The notes under the pieces are model-generated. The model did no database searches and was not told where the DNA came from. It saw nothing but the letters and a program-made list of their open reading frames with translations. Source: Pseudomonas sp. DG56-2 (lineage in GTDB: Bacteria > Pseudomonadota > Gammaproteobacteria > Pseudomonadales > Pseudomonadaceae). From it: a stretch of 64,000 nt of DNA. Where the stretch lies: contig NZ_CP032311.1 of NCBI RefSeq assembly GCF_004803755.1, positions 2,496,501 through 2,560,500 of the forward strand. The letters are read 5' to 3'. The position numbers and the translations under genes are program-made. Below are positions 17,576 to 28,704 of the stretch, one piece after another. How positions within the stretch are numbered: position 1 is the first letter of the stretch; each line of letters starts with the position of its first letter.

Positions 17576-18769
17576 GTGTTCAAACATGTCGATGCCTATG
17601 CCGGCGATCCGATTCTGTCCCTGATGGAGACCTTCAAGGCCGACCCGCGCGCCAACAAGGTCAACCTCAGTATCGGTCTTTACTACGATGCCGCAGGCGT
17701 GGTGCCGCAACTGGCTGCTGTTGGCGAAGCGGAAAAGCGCATGGCCGACCAGCCGCATGAAGCTTCTCTGTATTTGCCGATGGAAGGCCTGAGCAGCTAT
17801 CGCCAGGCCATCCAGGCGTTGTTGTTTGGCGCGGATCACCCTGCCGTGCAGGGGGCGCGCGTTGCTACCGTGCAAACCGTCGGCGGCTCCGGTGCGTTGA
17901 AAGTCGGTGCCGACTTCCTCAAGCGCTATTTCCCGGACTCGCAGGTGTGGGTCAGCAATCCAACCTGGGACAACCACCGGGCTATCTTTGAAGGCGCAGG
18001 TTTCAAGGTCAATACCTACCCGTACTTCGACGCTGACACCCGCGGTCTCGATTTCGCCGGCATGCTCACAGCGCTGCAGGGCCTGGCCACCAACAGCATC
18101 GTGCTGCTGCACCCCTGCTGCCACAACCCAACTGGCGTCGATTTGAGCCAGGCGCAATGGCAACAGGTCATTGAAGTGGTCAAGACGCGCAACCTGATTC
18201 CATTCCTTGATATCGCTTACCAGGGCTTCGGCGAAGGTCTGGTCGAAGACGCCTATGCCATCCGCGAGTTCGCCCGTGCTGGCGTACCTTGCCTGGTGAG
18301 CAACTCGTTCTCGAAGATTTTTTCGCTGTACGGCGAGCGGGTAGGAGGCTTGTCGGTGGTCTGCGACGATGCCGACACTGCGCAAAGCGTATTGGGCCAA
18401 CTCAAGGCCACTGTGCGCCGCAACTACTCCAGCCCTCCGAACTTCGGTGCGCAACTGGTGGCCGCCGTGCTTGCGGACCCTTCGCTCAATGCGACGTGGG
18501 CTGCTGAAGTGGAACACATGCGCCTGCGGATCCTGGACATGCGCCAAGGGCTGGTCGATGCCTTGGCAGTATTGTTGCCGGGTCAGGACTTCCAGTTTTT
18601 CCTCAGCCAGCGCGGTATGTTCAGCTACACCGGCCTGAGCGTCGAACAGGTGCGCCGCTTGCGCGACGAGTTTGGCGTGTACTTGATCGACAGCGGCCGG
18701 GTCTGCATGTCGGGTCTGCGTCCAGACAACCTGCAGCAAGTCGCTGAGGCTATTGCGGCGGTTCAGTAA
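17576..18769 (+). CDS. amaC: AmaC-like aminotransferase (aromatic/D-lysine aminotransferase)
   Basis: 397 residues. The start is taken as GTG 17576 because AAGGAGC lies 8 bases before it and the protein then begins [20 protein letters not shown], as in TyrB/AspC proteins; an upstream in-frame ATG would add unlike sequence. It is a fold-type I PLP enzyme with [21 protein letters not shown] and the PLP lysine in [16 protein letters not shown]. In P. putida AmaC transaminates D-lysine. It lies about 130 bases behind dpkA on the same strand. Confidence 0.85.
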   Translation: MFKHVDAYAGDPILSLMETFKADPRANKVNLSIGLYYDAAGVVPQLAAVGEAEKRMADQPHEASLYLPMEGLSSYRQAIQALLFGADHPAVQGARVATVQTVGGSGALKVGADFLKRYFPDSQVWVSNPTWDNHRAIFEGAGFKVNTYPYFDADTRGLDFAGMLTALQGLATNSIVLLHPCCHNPTGVDLSQAQWQQVIEVVKTRNLIPFLDIAYQGFGEGLVEDAYAIREFARAGVPCLVSNSFSKIFSLYGERVGGLSVVCDDADTAQSVLGQLKATVRRNYSSPPNFGAQLVAAVLADPSLNATWAAEVEHMRLRILDMRQGLVDALAVLLPGQDFQFFLSQRGMFSYTGLSVEQVRRLRDEFGVYLIDSGRVCMSGLRPDNLQQVAEAIAAVQ

Positions 18770-18778
18770 CATCCACTG

Positions 18779-18839
18779 ATCGCGGGGCACGTCAGTTTGC
18801 GCAGGGGTGATACCTGTGCGTAAGGGCTTGCTCCGCGAT
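18779..18839. repeat. Degenerate inverted REP pair
   Basis: ATCGCGGGGCA at the left and GCTTGCTCCGCGAT at the right face each other across a diverged middle just after the amaC stop. It may end or stabilise the amaC transcript. Confidence 0.7.
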
Positions 18840-18904
18840 GTTGTAAAAGGTGCAACCGCTCCTCGGTCGGGGCTTTGCAAGTGCAACCAATGCGCGCACA
18901 ATCG

Positions 18905-18931
18905 CGCCCCTCTTTGTATGGTTGAGGGGCG
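18905..18931 (+). promoter_or_regulatory. Hairpin upstream of the serine transporter gene
   Basis: CGCCCCTC (18905-18912) pairs perfectly with GAGGGGCG (18924-18931) across an 11-base loop, 61 bases before the transporter ATG. It could be a leader hairpin or an operator; I see no run of T after it. Confidence 0.35.
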
Positions 18932-18992
18932 GTGATGCCTCAGCTTCGCCACTCTCAGCCCTGTTGCAGTTTGCGAGTGGAGTTGCACCCGG

Positions 18993-20270
18993 ATGAACGA
19001 GCAGGCCCAAAGCGTTGATCAACGCTTCGAATCGACCCCAGTTGCCCTCAGCAGTTGGTCCCGTCAGGACACCACCTGGATGCTGGGCCTGTTTGGCACA
19101 GCCATCGGCGCCGGAACCTTGTTCCTGCCGATCAACGCCGGGGTAGGGGGCTTCTGGCCTCTGTTGATCCTGGCGTTGCTGGCGTTCCCGATGACCTATT
19201 ACGCTCACCGTGGCCTGACCCGCTTCGTGTTGTCCGGACGCGATGGCACCGACATCACCGATGTTGTCGAAGAGCACTTCGGCCTGAGTGCAGGTGCTTT
19301 GATCACCTTGCTGTACTTCCTGGCAATCTTCCCGATTCTGCTGATCTACAGCGTGGCCCTGACCAACACGGTCGGCAGCTTTCTGGAGCACCAGCTGCAT
19401 ATCGAGCCACCGCCACGCATCGTTCTGTCATTTGTGCTGATCCTCGGCTTGCTGGCCATTGTGCGCTGCGGTGAACAGGCCACCGTCAAGGTCATGAGCC
19501 TGCTGGTCTATCCCTTCATTGTCGCCCTGGCGTTTCTCGCGGTATTTCTGATTCCGCACTGGAATGGTGGCATCTTGAGCACCGCCAGCGAGCTGCCGTC
19601 AGGCTCAGCGTTCCTGCATACCTTGTGGCTGGCCATTCCGGTGATGGTGTTCTCTTTCAACCACTCGCCGATCATTTCAGCCTTTGCGGTTGATCAGAAG
19701 CGTCGCTATGGCGTCCATGCCGATGAGCGCAGCGGGCAGATCCTGTGCCGCGCACACCTGCTGATGGTGGCAATGGTGATGTTCTTCGTGTTCAGTTGCG
19801 TGCTGACCCTGACCCCTGCGCAGTTGGCTGAAGCCAAGCAACAGAACCTGTCGATTCTTTCCTACCTGGCCAACCATTTCAGCAATCCGACCATCGCCTT
19901 TGCCGCGCCGATCATTGCTTTTATCGCCATTGCCAAGTCGTTCCTGGGGCATTACATCGGCGCCAGTGAAGGGCTCAAGGGGCTGGTAGCGAAAACCGGC
20001 AAGCGCCCGGGTGCCAAGGCGCTGGATCGTGTTACTGCTGCTTTCATGCTGGTGATCTGCTGGATCGTTGCCACGCTCAACCCGAGCATCCTGGGCATGA
20101 TCGAGAGCTTCGGTGGCCCGGTCATTGCGGCGATTCTGTTCCTGATGCCGATGTACGCTATCCGTAAGGTGCCGGCCATGCGCAAGTACAGTGGTCACAT
20201 CTCCAACGTATTTGTGACAGTTGTAGGTCTGGTGGCCATCTCGGCCCTGGTCTACTCGTTGATGGGTTGA
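18993..20270 (+). CDS. sdaC: Serine/proton symporter (HAAAP family, SdaC-like)
   Basis: 425 residues with about 11 membrane spans. The N-terminus (WMLGLFGTAIGAGTLFLPI, AFPMTYYAHRGLTRFVLSG, DVVEEHFGLSAGALITLLYF) closely follows my memory of E. coli SdaC, and the inner part keeps SFNHSPIISAFAV. It should import L-serine, possibly threonine, across the inner membrane. It does not sit next to a serine deaminase gene here. A strong hairpin follows its stop. Confidence 0.87.
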   Translation: MNEQAQSVDQRFESTPVALSSWSRQDTTWMLGLFGTAIGAGTLFLPINAGVGGFWPLLILALLAFPMTYYAHRGLTRFVLSGRDGTDITDVVEEHFGLSAGALITLLYFLAIFPILLIYSVALTNTVGSFLEHQLHIEPPPRIVLSFVLILGLLAIVRCGEQATVKVMSLLVYPFIVALAFLAVFLIPHWNGGILSTASELPSGSAFLHTLWLAIPVMVFSFNHSPIISAFAVDQKRRYGVHADERSGQILCRAHLLMVAMVMFFVFSCVLTLTPAQLAEAKQQNLSILSYLANHFSNPTIAFAAPIIAFIAIAKSFLGHYIGASEGLKGLVAKTGKRPGAKALDRVTAAFMLVICWIVATLNPSILGMIESFGGPVIAAILFLMPMYAIRKVPAMRKYSGHISNVFVTVVGLVAISALVYSLMG

Positions 20271-20280
20271 GCCACGGGTG

Positions 20281-20308
20281 CCTGGGCGCTGGATTGTCAG
20301 CGCCCAGG
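20281..20308 (+). terminator. Hairpin after the serine transporter gene
   Basis: CCTGGGCGCTG (20281-20291) and CAGCGCCCAGG (20298-20308) form a perfect 11-bp stem with a 6-base loop, followed by an AT-rich tail (TAAATATTTT). It is probably an intrinsic terminator. Confidence 0.75.
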
Positions 20309-20428
20309 TAAATATTTTGTCCACAATATGTGCGTGGAAATAAAACAATTTATTGCTCGACCATAGGTGGCGAGCCACTTTCATGATTAACTCTGGTCCC
20401 TTACCCATCCCGCATAAGGACTCAGCTC

Positions 20429-20929
20429 ATGGCTCAAGTGACTCTCAAAGGCAACCCGGTTCAAGTCAAGGGCGACCTGCCGAAGGTTGGTTCCCAGGCG
20501 CCAGCATTTTCCCTGGTTGGTGCAGGTCTGGCTGACGTGACCCTGGCCAGCCTGGCCGGCAAGCGCAAAGTGCTGAACATCTTCCCAAGCGTTGACACCC
20601 CTACCTGCGCCACTTCGGTTCGCACCTTCAACAAGAAAGCCGGTGAGCTGAACAATACCGTGGTGCTGTGCATCTCGGCTGACCTGCCGTTCGCTCAGGC
20701 ACGCTTCTGCGGCGCTGAAGGCCTGGAAAATGTCCAGAACCTGTCGACCCTGCGTGGCCGTGAATTCATCGAAAACTATGGTGTTGCTATCGCCGATGGC
20801 CCACTGGCCGGCCTGACTGCTCGTGCCGTCGTAGTACTGGACGAGAACGACAAAGTGCTGCATGCCGAACTGGTGGGCGAAATCGCTGACGAGCCGAACT
20901 ATGATGCAGCGTTGGCAGTGTTGAAGTGA
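20429..20929 (+). CDS. tpx: Thiol peroxidase Tpx
   Basis: 166 residues from ATG 20429. The atypical 2-Cys peroxiredoxin Tpx signature is complete: Cys60 in [11 protein letters not shown] is peroxidatic and Cys94 in ARFCGAEG is the resolving cysteine; Cys81 is extra. It reduces hydrogen and alkyl peroxides with thioredoxin. In many bacteria the enzyme is periplasmic or cytosolic depending on annotation; no signal peptide is visible here. It is monocistronic, bounded by hairpins on both sides. Confidence 0.96.
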   Translation: MAQVTLKGNPVQVKGDLPKVGSQAPAFSLVGAGLADVTLASLAGKRKVLNIFPSVDTPTCATSVRTFNKKAGELNNTVVLCISADLPFAQARFCGAEGLENVQNLSTLRGREFIENYGVAIADGPLAGLTARAVVVLDENDKVLHAELVGEIADEPNYDAALAVLK

Positions 20930-20985
20930 TCTGATTGCAGCGGCAGGAACGAGTTCACCCGCTCCTGCAGGTGTGAATAATTGTT

Positions 20986-21010
20986 ACGGCCTGGTCCTCG
21001 ACCAGGCCGT
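20986..21010 (+). terminator. Intrinsic terminator of tpx
   Basis: ACGGCCTGGT (20986-20995) and ACCAGGCCGT (21001-21010) form a perfect 10-bp stem with a 5-base loop, followed by TTTTATTTAT. This is the strongest terminator in the window. Confidence 0.9.
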
Positions 21011-21132
21011 TTTTATTTATAGTTCATCGTCTTAGCAACGTAAGCGCTAGGTAAATTGCCGGTAAAGGCGCTTTGCTTATCCTGCTGCAGTGCTTATCGT
21101 TCAGCCTCCTCAAAAGAATTCTTTCCAGTCCA

Positions 21133-22416
21133 ATGGTCGATCAACCGATGCTTTCTCGTTCCCGTTCCTCCCGTCGCTGGCTCGTTGGCCTGCTGATCCT
21201 GCTGCTGGTTGCCAGTCTTTGCTGGTGGCTGTGGCCGTCTCCAGCGGCGGACAAGGCGGCCGGCGCCCCCGGCGGCAAGGGCGGGCGACCTGGTTTCGGT
21301 GCCTTCGGTGGGCCGGTTCCGGTGCGCGTCGAGCCTGCCACCGTGGGCAATTTCCCGGTCTACCTCAAGGCTCTGGGGACGGTGACCGCGACCAATACGG
21401 TCAACGTGCGCAGCCGGGTAGGCGGTGAGTTGGTCAAGATCAACTTCCAGGAAGGGCAGCAGGTCAGGGCTGGCGACCTGCTCGCAGAAATTGACCCGCG
21501 CAGTTACCAGATCGCCCTGCAGCAGGCCGAGGGCACCCTGGCCCAGAATCAGGCGCAACTGAAAAACGCCCAGATCGACCTGGAGCGCTACAAAGGTTTG
21601 TACGCCGAGGACAGTATTGCCAAGCAGACCCTCGACACGCAGGTGGCGTTGGTCGGTCAGTACCAAGGTACCATCAAGACCAATATGGCCGCTGTCGGCG
21701 ATGCCAAGCTGAACCTTGAATTCACCCGTATTCGCGCACCGATCAGCGGGCGCCTTGGCCTGCGCCAACTCGATGTCGGCAACCTGGTTGCCGCTAACGA
21801 CACCACGGCATTGGTAGTGATTACCCAGACCCATCCAATAACCGTCGCCTTCACCTTGCCCGAGTCGGAATTGAACACCGTGCTTGCGCGCTATCGCAGT
21901 GGTGCCAAGCTGCCGGTCGAAGCCTGGGACAGGGGTGACCTCAAGCAGCAGGCGGTGGGCGTATTGCGCAGCCTCGACAACCAGATTGACACAACCACGG
22001 GCACCCTGAAATTCAAAGCCTTCTTCGAAAACCAGGATGAAGCGCTGTTCCCTAACCAGTTCGTCAATGTGCGCCTGCTCGCCGACACCTTGCAGAATGT
22101 AGTGCTGGCCCCCTCGGCGGCCATTCAGTTCGGTATTGACGGGTCTTTCGTGTATGTCATGGAGGGCGACAAAAAGGTCCGGATCCGAAAGCTGACTCTG
22201 GGCGCCAGTGACGGCGATCACACGGTTATCACCGAAGGCCTGGCCAAGGGCGAGCGGGTCGTGCTCGAAGGCACCGATCGTCTGCGTGACGGTAGCGAGG
22301 TGGAGGTTGTCAACGACAGCTCCGAGGTACCGGTTACGCCCGGTCAGCATCTGCAGGGCCAGGACAGCAAAGATGCCTCGGCTGCTACGGATCGCAAGAA
22401 CAAGGCTGGCGCATGA
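21133..22416 (+). CDS. muxA: RND efflux membrane fusion protein MuxA (MdtA-like)
   Basis: 427 residues from ATG 21133 (21148 is an alternative). The N-terminal anchor [22 protein letters not shown] is followed by a Gly-rich linker, the biotinyl-lipoyl half-motifs ([33 protein letters not shown]), an alpha-hairpin ([22 protein letters not shown]) and a beta-barrel ([21 protein letters not shown]). It bridges the inner-membrane pumps and the outer-membrane channel. Its stop overlaps the next start (ATGA). In P. aeruginosa MuxABC-OpmB exports novobiocin, macrolides and other drugs. Confidence 0.9.
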   Translation: MVDQPMLSRSRSSRRWLVGLLILLLVASLCWWLWPSPAADKAAGAPGGKGGRPGFGAFGGPVPVRVEPATVGNFPVYLKALGTVTATNTVNVRSRVGGELVKINFQEGQQVRAGDLLAEIDPRSYQIALQQAEGTLAQNQAQLKNAQIDLERYKGLYAEDSIAKQTLDTQVALVGQYQGTIKTNMAAVGDAKLNLEFTRIRAPISGRLGLRQLDVGNLVAANDTTALVVITQTHPITVAFTLPESELNTVLARYRSGAKLPVEAWDRGDLKQQAVGVLRSLDNQIDTTTGTLKFKAFFENQDEALFPNQFVNVRLLADTLQNVVLAPSAAIQFGIDGSFVYVMEGDKKVRIRKLTLGASDGDHTVITEGLAKGERVVLEGTDRLRDGSEVEVVNDSSEVPVTPGQHLQGQDSKDASAATDRKNKAGA

Positions 22417-25400
22417 ACATCTCGCGGCTGTTCATCCTGCGCCCGGTGGCCACCACCCTGAGCATGCTGGCCATCGTCCTGGCCGGCCTGATCGCCTACA
22501 CCATGCTGCCGGTAGCAGCGCTACCCCAGGTCGATTATCCGACCATCAGGGTCATGACCCTGTACCCGGGTGCCAGCCCGCAAGTGATGACCAGCGCGGT
22601 TACGGCGCCTTTGGAGCGTCAGTTCGGGCAAATGCCGGGGCTGACCCAGATGGCCTCGACCAGCTCTGGCGGGGCCTCGGTACTGACCCTGCGCTTTAGC
22701 CTCGACATGAACATGGACGTTGCCGAACAGCAGGTGCAGGCAGCGATCAACGCCGCCAGCAATCTACTGCCGAGCGATCTGCCGGCGCCGCCGGTGTACA
22801 ACAAGGTCAACCCAGCGGATACCCCGGTGCTGACCCTGGCCATCTCCTCGAAAACCATGCCGTTGCCCAAGCTCAACGACCTGGTCGATACCCGCGTAGC
22901 GCAGAAAATTGCCCAGATAGGCGGAGTTGGCATGGTCAGCATCGCGGGTGGCCAGCGTCAGGCGGTGCGAATCAAGGTCAATCCCGATGCCCTGGCCGCG
23001 GCCGGGCTCAACCTTGCAGACGTGCGCACGTTGATCGGTGCTTCCAACGTCAACCAGCCCAAAGGCAACTTCGATGGCCCAACCCGTGTATCGATGCTCG
23101 ATGCCAATGATCAACTGCGCTCGCCCGAGGAATACGCCAACCTGATCCTGGCCTACAACAATGGCGCTCCGTTACGCTTGAAAGACGTTGCCGAAATCGT
23201 CGACGGTGCCGAGAACGAGCGCCTCGCCGCTTGGGCCAACCAGAACCAGGCGGTGTTGCTGAACATTCAGCGCCAGCCCGGTGCCAACGTTATCGAGGTG
23301 GTCGACCGTATCAAGACCTTGCTGCCATCGATTACCGACAACCTGCCAGCCGGCCTCGATGTCAGCGTGCTCACCGATCGTACCCAGACCATCCGCGCCT
23401 CGGTCAAGGATGTGCAGCACGAACTGCTGCTGGCCATCGCCCTGGTGGTGATGGTGACCTTCGTGTTCCTGCGCCGCTTCAGCGCCACGATCATCCCTTC
23501 GGTGGCGGTGCCACTGTCGTTGATCGGCACCTTTGCGGTCATGCACCTGGCGGGCTTCTCGATCAACAACCTGACCTTGATGGCGCTGACCATCGCAACC
23601 GGCTTCGTGGTGGACGATGCGATTGTCATGCTGGAGAACATTTCCCGGCACATCGAGGAGGGTGAAACACCTATGCAGGCGGCGCTCAAGGGCGCCCGGC
23701 AGATTGGTTTCACGCTGATCTCGCTGACCTTCTCATTGATTGCGGTACTGATCCCCTTGCTGTTCATGGCTGATGTAGTCGGTCGTCTGTTCCGCGAGTT
23801 CGCCATTACCCTGGCGGTGGCGATCCTGATTTCCCTTGTGGTGTCCCTGACCTTGACGCCGATGATGTGCGCGCGGTTGCTCAAGCGTGAACCAACGGAG
23901 GACGAGCAGGGGCGCTTCTATCGCGCCAGTGGCGCCTCGATCGACTGGATGATCGCCTGGTACGGACGAGGCCTGCAGTGGGTGCTCAAGCACCAGCCGC
24001 TGACCTTGCTGGTGGCCGTGGCGACCCTGGGCCTGACTGTGCTGTTGTACTTGGTGGTGCCCAAGGGCTTCTTCCCGCTGCAGGACACCGGGGTTATCCA
24101 AGGGATTTCCGAAGCGCCGCAGTCGGTGTCCTTCGCCGCCATGAGCGAGCGCCAGCAGCAGCTCAGCGCGTTGATCCTCAAGGATCCAGCAGTCCAGAGC
24201 CTGTCGTCCTATATCGGTGTCGATGGTGACAACGCCACGCTCAACAGTGGCCGCTTGCTGATCAACCTCAAGCCTCACGGCGAGCGTGACCTTACGGCCG
24301 CCCAGGTCATTGCTCGGCTTCAACCCGAGGTCGATAAACTGGCTGGTATCCGTCTGTTCATGCAGCCGGTGCAAGATTTGAGTATCGAAGACCGGGTCAG
24401 TCGTACCCAGTATCAGTTCAGCCTGTCGTCGCCGGATGCCGATTTGCTCGCGCTGTGGAGCGGCAAGCTGGTCGATGCGCTGCAACAACGCCCCGAGCTT
24501 ACAGATGTTGCCAGTGACCTGCAGGACAAGGGCCTGCAGGTGTTTCTGGTGATCGACCGTGATGCTGCCAGTCGCCTGGGCATCAATGTCGCCGACATCA
24601 CCAATGCCTTGTACGACGCTTTTGGCCAGCGCCAGATCTCGACCATTTACACTCAGGCCAGCCAGTACCGCGTAGTGCTGCAGGCTGAAGCCGCTTCCAG
24701 CCTGGGCCCGCAGGTACTTGAACAGATCCACGTCAAGGCCACCGACGGTGGCCAGGTACGCCTGTCGAGCCTGGCCCGTATCGAACAGCGTCAGGCGCAA
24801 CTGGCGATCGCCCATATCGGTCAGTTCCCGGCGGTGATGATGTCGTTCAACCTCGCCCAAGGCGTGGCGCTGGGGGATGCGGTCAAGGCGATCGAGCAGG
24901 TGCAACAGGACATCGGTATGCCCGTGGGCGTGCAAACCCGCTTCCAAGGCGCAGCGGAGGCATTCCAGGCGTCGTTGTCGAGCACCTTGCTACTGATTCT
25001 GGCTGCTGTGGTGACCATGTACATCGTGCTCGGCGTGCTCTACGAGAGCTACATTCACCCGGTGACCATTCTTTCGACCCTGCCTTCGGCAGCGGTGGGT
25101 GCGTTGTTGGCGCTGATTCTGTCCGGTAACGACCTGGGCATGATCGCCATCATTGGCATCATCTTGCTGATTGGCATCGTCAAGAAAAACGCGATCATGA
25201 TGATCGACTTCGCCCTGGAGGCTGAGCGCAATCAGGGCATGCCCCCGCAAGCGGCGATTTATCAGGCGGCGTTGCTGCGCTTCAGGCCGATTCTGATGAC
25301 CACGCTGGCCGCCTTGTTCGGCGCTATTCCATTGATGCTTGCCAGCGGTTCCGGAGCAGAACTGCGTCAGCCCCTGGGCCTGGTGATGGTCGGAGGGCTG

Positions 25401-25508
25401 CTGGTCAGCCAGGTGCTGACGTTGTTTACCACGCCTGTCATCTATTTGTACTTCGACCGACTGGCACGGCGCTTTCGCCAGCCGCGCCTGGCCGGAGAAT
25501 CGGTATGA
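22413..25508 (+). CDS. muxB: RND transporter subunit MuxB (MdtB-like)
   Basis: 1031 residues, the normal length of a hydrophobe/amphiphile RND pump. The N-terminal [23 protein letters not shown] is the first span. The paired aspartates of TM4 are in [13 protein letters not shown] and the TM10 lysine in [19 protein letters not shown], so the proton relay is intact. Two large periplasmic loops are in the usual places. Mux pumps work as a MuxB/MuxC heteromultimer. Overlap with muxA indicates coupled translation. Confidence 0.93.
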   Translation: MNISRLFILRPVATTLSMLAIVLAGLIAYTMLPVAALPQVDYPTIRVMTLYPGASPQVMTSAVTAPLERQFGQMPGLTQMASTSSGGASVLTLRFSLDMNMDVAEQQVQAAINAASNLLPSDLPAPPVYNKVNPADTPVLTLAISSKTMPLPKLNDLVDTRVAQKIAQIGGVGMVSIAGGQRQAVRIKVNPDALAAAGLNLADVRTLIGASNVNQPKGNFDGPTRVSMLDANDQLRSPEEYANLILAYNNGAPLRLKDVAEIVDGAENERLAAWANQNQAVLLNIQRQPGANVIEVVDRIKTLLPSITDNLPAGLDVSVLTDRTQTIRASVKDVQHELLLAIALVVMVTFVFLRRFSATIIPSVAVPLSLIGTFAVMHLAGFSINNLTLMALTIATGFVVDDAIVMLENISRHIEEGETPMQAALKGARQIGFTLISLTFSLIAVLIPLLFMADVVGRLFREFAITLAVAILISLVVSLTLTPMMCARLLKREPTEDEQGRFYRASGASIDWMIAWYGRGLQWVLKHQPLTLLVAVATLGLTVLLYLVVPKGFFPLQDTGVIQGISEAPQSVSFAAMSERQQQLSALILKDPAVQSLSSYIGVDGDNATLNSGRLLINLKPHGERDLTAAQVIARLQPEVDKLAGIRLFMQPVQDLSIEDRVSRTQYQFSLSSPDADLLALWSGKLVDALQQRPELTDVASDLQDKGLQVFLVIDRDAASRLGINVADITNALYDAFGQRQISTIYTQASQYRVVLQAEAASSLGPQVLEQIHVKATDGGQVRLSSLARIEQRQAQLAIAHIGQFPAVMMSFNLAQGVALGDAVKAIEQVQQDIGMPVGVQTRFQGAAEAFQASLSSTLLLILAAVVTMYIVLGVLYESYIHPVTILSTLPSAAVGALLALILSGNDLGMIAIIGIILLIGIVKKNAIMMIDFALEAERNQGMPPQAAIYQAALLRFRPILMTTLAALFGAIPLMLASGSGAELRQPLGLVMVGGLLVSQVLTLFTTPVIYLYFDRLARRFRQPRLAGESV

Positions 25509-25596
25509 CCGGGGGCGCCAGCACGTGGCAGACGCCGATAGCGGTGGCTGAGAACAGAGTTTGCCAGGTGATGCTCCACGTTTGGAGCAGCCGCCC

Positions 25597-28500
25597 ATGA
25601 ACCTGTCGGCCCCCTTTATTCGCCGCCCGGTGGCGACCATGTTGCTGAGCCTGGCGATCATGTTGCTCGGTGGTGTCAGTTTCGGCCTCTTGCCGGTGGC
25701 GCCACTGCCGCAGATCGAGTTTCCAGTGATTGTGGTGCAGGCCAATCTGCCTGGTGCCAGCCCCGAGGTCATGGCTGCCACGGTGGCTACGCCGTTGGAG
25801 CGCTCCATGGGTGCTATCTCCGGGGTTACCACGCTGACCAGCAATTCCAGTCAGGGTGCGACCCGGGTGATTCTGGGTTTTGACCAGGGGCGCGATATCG
25901 ATGCGGCTGCCCGGGAAGTGCAGGCGGCCATCAACGCGTCACGCAATCTGTTGCCCAGCGGTATGCGCAGCATGCCGACCTACAAGAAGTACAACCCTTC
26001 CCAGGCGCCAATTATGGTGCTCGCGCTGACCTCCAACGTGCTGCAGAAGGGCCAGCTCTATGACCTGGCCTCGACCATCCTGTCCCAGAGCCTGTCCCAG
26101 GTTCCGGGGGTAGGGGAGGTGCAGATTGGTGGTAGTTCGTTGCCAGCAGTACGGGTGGAGCTTGAGCCACACTTGCTCAATCAGTACGGCGTTGCCCTGG
26201 ATGAGGTGCGCGAGACGATCGCCAACGCCAACCAGCGTCGGCCCAAGGGCTTTATCGAAGATGGCCAGCGCAGTTGGCAGGTGCAAGCCAACGACCAGTT
26301 GGAGAAAGCCAAGGACTACGAGCCGCTGGTGATTCGTTACCAGGACGGTGCGGTGCTGCGCCTTGGACATGTAGCCAAGGTTACCGATGCAGTGGAGAAC
26401 CGCTACAACAGTGGTTTCTTCAATGATCAGGATGCCGTGCTACTGGTGATCAACCGCCAGACTGGCGCCAACATCATCGAAACCGTGAACAAGATCAAGG
26501 AGCAACTGCCGGTACTGGAGTCGCTGATGCCTGCCAGTGTGAAGCTGGATGTGGCAATGGACCGTTCACCGGTCATCAAGGCAACCCTGAGTGAAGCCGA
26601 GCACACCCTGATCATTGCGGTGGTGTTGGTGATTCTGGTGGTGTTTCTGTTCCTGGGTAACCTGCGCGCCTCGTTGATTCCGACCTTGGCCGTGCCGGTG
26701 TCGCTGGTCGGCACGTTTGCGGCGATGTATCTGTTCGGATTTTCGCTGAACAATATGTCGCTGATGGCCTTGATTCTTGCCACCGGCCTTGTGGTGGACG
26801 ATGCCATTGTGGTGCTGGAAAACATCTCGCGGCATATCGACGACGGCGTCCCGCCCATGCGCGCCGCCTATCTGGGGTCCAAGGAAGTCGGTTTCACCCT
26901 GCTGTCGATGAACCTGTCGTTGGTGGTGGTGTTTGTGTCGATCCTGTTCATGGGCGGCATTGTCGGCTCGTTGTTCCGGGAGTTTTCCATCACCCTGGCG
27001 GTGGCGATCATTGTTTCGCTGGTGGTTTCCCTGACCCTGACGCCGATGCTCTGTGCTCGTTGGCTCAAGCCCCAGGCGCACGAGGGGCAGACGCGCCTGC
27101 AGCGCTGGAGCGAGCAGATTCATCAACGTATGATGGCAAGTTACGGGCGCAGCCTTGACTGGGTGCTGCGTCACCGCCGCCTGACGCTGTTCAGCCTGCT
27201 GGTCACCATTGCGGTGAATATCGCCTTGTACGTGGTGGTACCGAAGACCTTCCTGCCGCAACAGGATACTGGCCAATTGATGGGCTTTGTTCGCGGCGAT
27301 GATGGTCTGTCGTTCCAGGTTATGCAGCCGAAAATGGAAATCTACCGCCAGGCATTGCTCAAGGATCCTGCTGTGGAGAGCGTTGCCGGCTTTATTGGCG
27401 GCAACAGCGGCACCAACAATGCCATGGTCCTGGTGCGCCTCAAGCCGATCAGCGAACGCAAGGTGTCGGCGCAGAAAATCATCGAGCGGATGCGCAAGGA
27501 AATGCCGAAAGTGCCGGGCGGGCGCTTGTTCCTCATGGCCGACCAGGACCTGCAGTTCGGCGGTGGCCGCGATCAGAGTTCCTCGCAGTTTCTCTATACC
27601 CTGCAGAGCAGCGAGCTGTCAGCCTTGCGTGAGTGGTATCCGAAAGTAGTGGCGGCCTTCAAGGCTTTGCCAGAGCTGACCGCCATCGACGCACGAGAAG
27701 GCGGAGGCACTCAACAGATAACCCTGATCGTCGACCGTGAACAGGCCAAACGTCTGGGCATCGACATGAACATGGTTACCTCGGTGCTCAACAACGCCTA
27801 CAGCCAGCGGCAGATCTCGACTATCTATGACAGCCTTAACCAGTACCAGGTGGTGATGGAGATCAACCCCAAGTACGCCCAGGATCCCCGCAGCCTGGAG
27901 CAAGTACAGGTGATCACGGCTGACGGCGCCCGGGTGCCACTGGCAACCTTCGCCCATTACGAGAACAGCTTGGCCGACGATCGTGTCAGCCACGAAGGCC
28001 AGTTTGCCGCCGACAGCATCAACTTCGACATCGCCGAAGGCTACAGCCAGGATCAGGCTATGGCTGCTGTCGAGAGAGCTGTGGCCAAGGTTGGTTTGCC
28101 CGAAGATGTGATTGCCAAGGTTGGGGGTACCGGTGATGCCTTTGCCGAAAGTCAGAAAGGGCAGCCTTTCATGATTCTCGGTGCGTTGCTGGCGGTGTAT
28201 CTGGTGCTGGGAATTCTCTATGAAAGCTACATCCACCCGCTGACGATTTTGTCCACCTTGCCGTCGGCCGGGGTAGGGGCCTTGCTTACCCTGTATGTGG
28301 TGGGCAGCGAGTTCAGTCTGATCTCGCTGCTGGGCCTGTTCCTGTTGATTGGCGTGGTGAAGAAGAACGCCATCATGATGATCGACCTGGCCTTGCAACT
28401 GGAGCGCCATGAACACTTGAGCCCGGAGCAGTCCATTCGCCGCGCTTGCCTGCTGCGCCTGCGGCCCATCCTGATGACCACCGTGGCCGCGATCCTCGGC

Positions 28501-28704
28501 GCCTTGCCGCTGTTGCTCAGTCATGCCGAAGGTTCGGAAATGCGCCAGCCGTTGGGACTGACCATTATTGGCGGCCTGGTCTTCAGCCAGGTGCTTACGC
28601 TTTACACCACCCCGGTGGTTTACCTCTATCTGGACCGCTTGCGCCATCGATTCAACCACTGGCGTGGCGTGCGCACCGATGCTGCTTTGGAAACTCCGCT
28701 ATGA
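25597..28704 (+). CDS. muxC: RND transporter subunit MuxC (MdtC-like)
   Basis: 1035 residues from ATG 25597, chosen because MNLSAPFIRRPVATMLLSLA is the standard RND opening; the 88-base gap after muxB is larger than the other junctions. The proton-relay residues are kept (ATGLVVDDAIVVLENI and [19 protein letters not shown]). It pairs with MuxB in the tripartite pump. Its stop overlaps the opmB start by four bases. Confidence 0.93.
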   Translation: MNLSAPFIRRPVATMLLSLAIMLLGGVSFGLLPVAPLPQIEFPVIVVQANLPGASPEVMAATVATPLERSMGAISGVTTLTSNSSQGATRVILGFDQGRDIDAAAREVQAAINASRNLLPSGMRSMPTYKKYNPSQAPIMVLALTSNVLQKGQLYDLASTILSQSLSQVPGVGEVQIGGSSLPAVRVELEPHLLNQYGVALDEVRETIANANQRRPKGFIEDGQRSWQVQANDQLEKAKDYEPLVIRYQDGAVLRLGHVAKVTDAVENRYNSGFFNDQDAVLLVINRQTGANIIETVNKIKEQLPVLESLMPASVKLDVAMDRSPVIKATLSEAEHTLIIAVVLVILVVFLFLGNLRASLIPTLAVPVSLVGTFAAMYLFGFSLNNMSLMALILATGLVVDDAIVVLENISRHIDDGVPPMRAAYLGSKEVGFTLLSMNLSLVVVFVSILFMGGIVGSLFREFSITLAVAIIVSLVVSLTLTPMLCARWLKPQAHEGQTRLQRWSEQIHQRMMASYGRSLDWVLRHRRLTLFSLLVTIAVNIALYVVVPKTFLPQQDTGQLMGFVRGDDGLSFQVMQPKMEIYRQALLKDPAVESVAGFIGGNSGTNNAMVLVRLKPISERKVSAQKIIERMRKEMPKVPGGRLFLMADQDLQFGGGRDQSSSQFLYTLQSSELSALREWYPKVVAAFKALPELTAIDAREGGGTQQITLIVDREQAKRLGIDMNMVTSVLNNAYSQRQISTIYDSLNQYQVVMEINPKYAQDPRSLEQVQVITADGARVPLATFAHYENSLADDRVSHEGQFAADSINFDIAEGYSQDQAMAAVERAVAKVGLPEDVIAKVGGTGDAFAESQKGQPFMILGALLAVYLVLGILYESYIHPLTILSTLPSAGVGALLTLYVVGSEFSLISLLGLFLLIGVVKKNAIMMIDLALQLERHEHLSPEQSIRRACLLRLRPILMTTVAAILGALPLLLSHAEGSEMRQPLGLTIIGGLVFSQVLTLYTTPVVYLYLDRLRHRFNHWRGVRTDAALETPL

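Noticed and set aside
17444..18988. 514-residue minus-strand frame opposite the aminotransferase
   Set aside because: It is antisense to a gene with intact PLP motifs and crosses a REP; not a gene.
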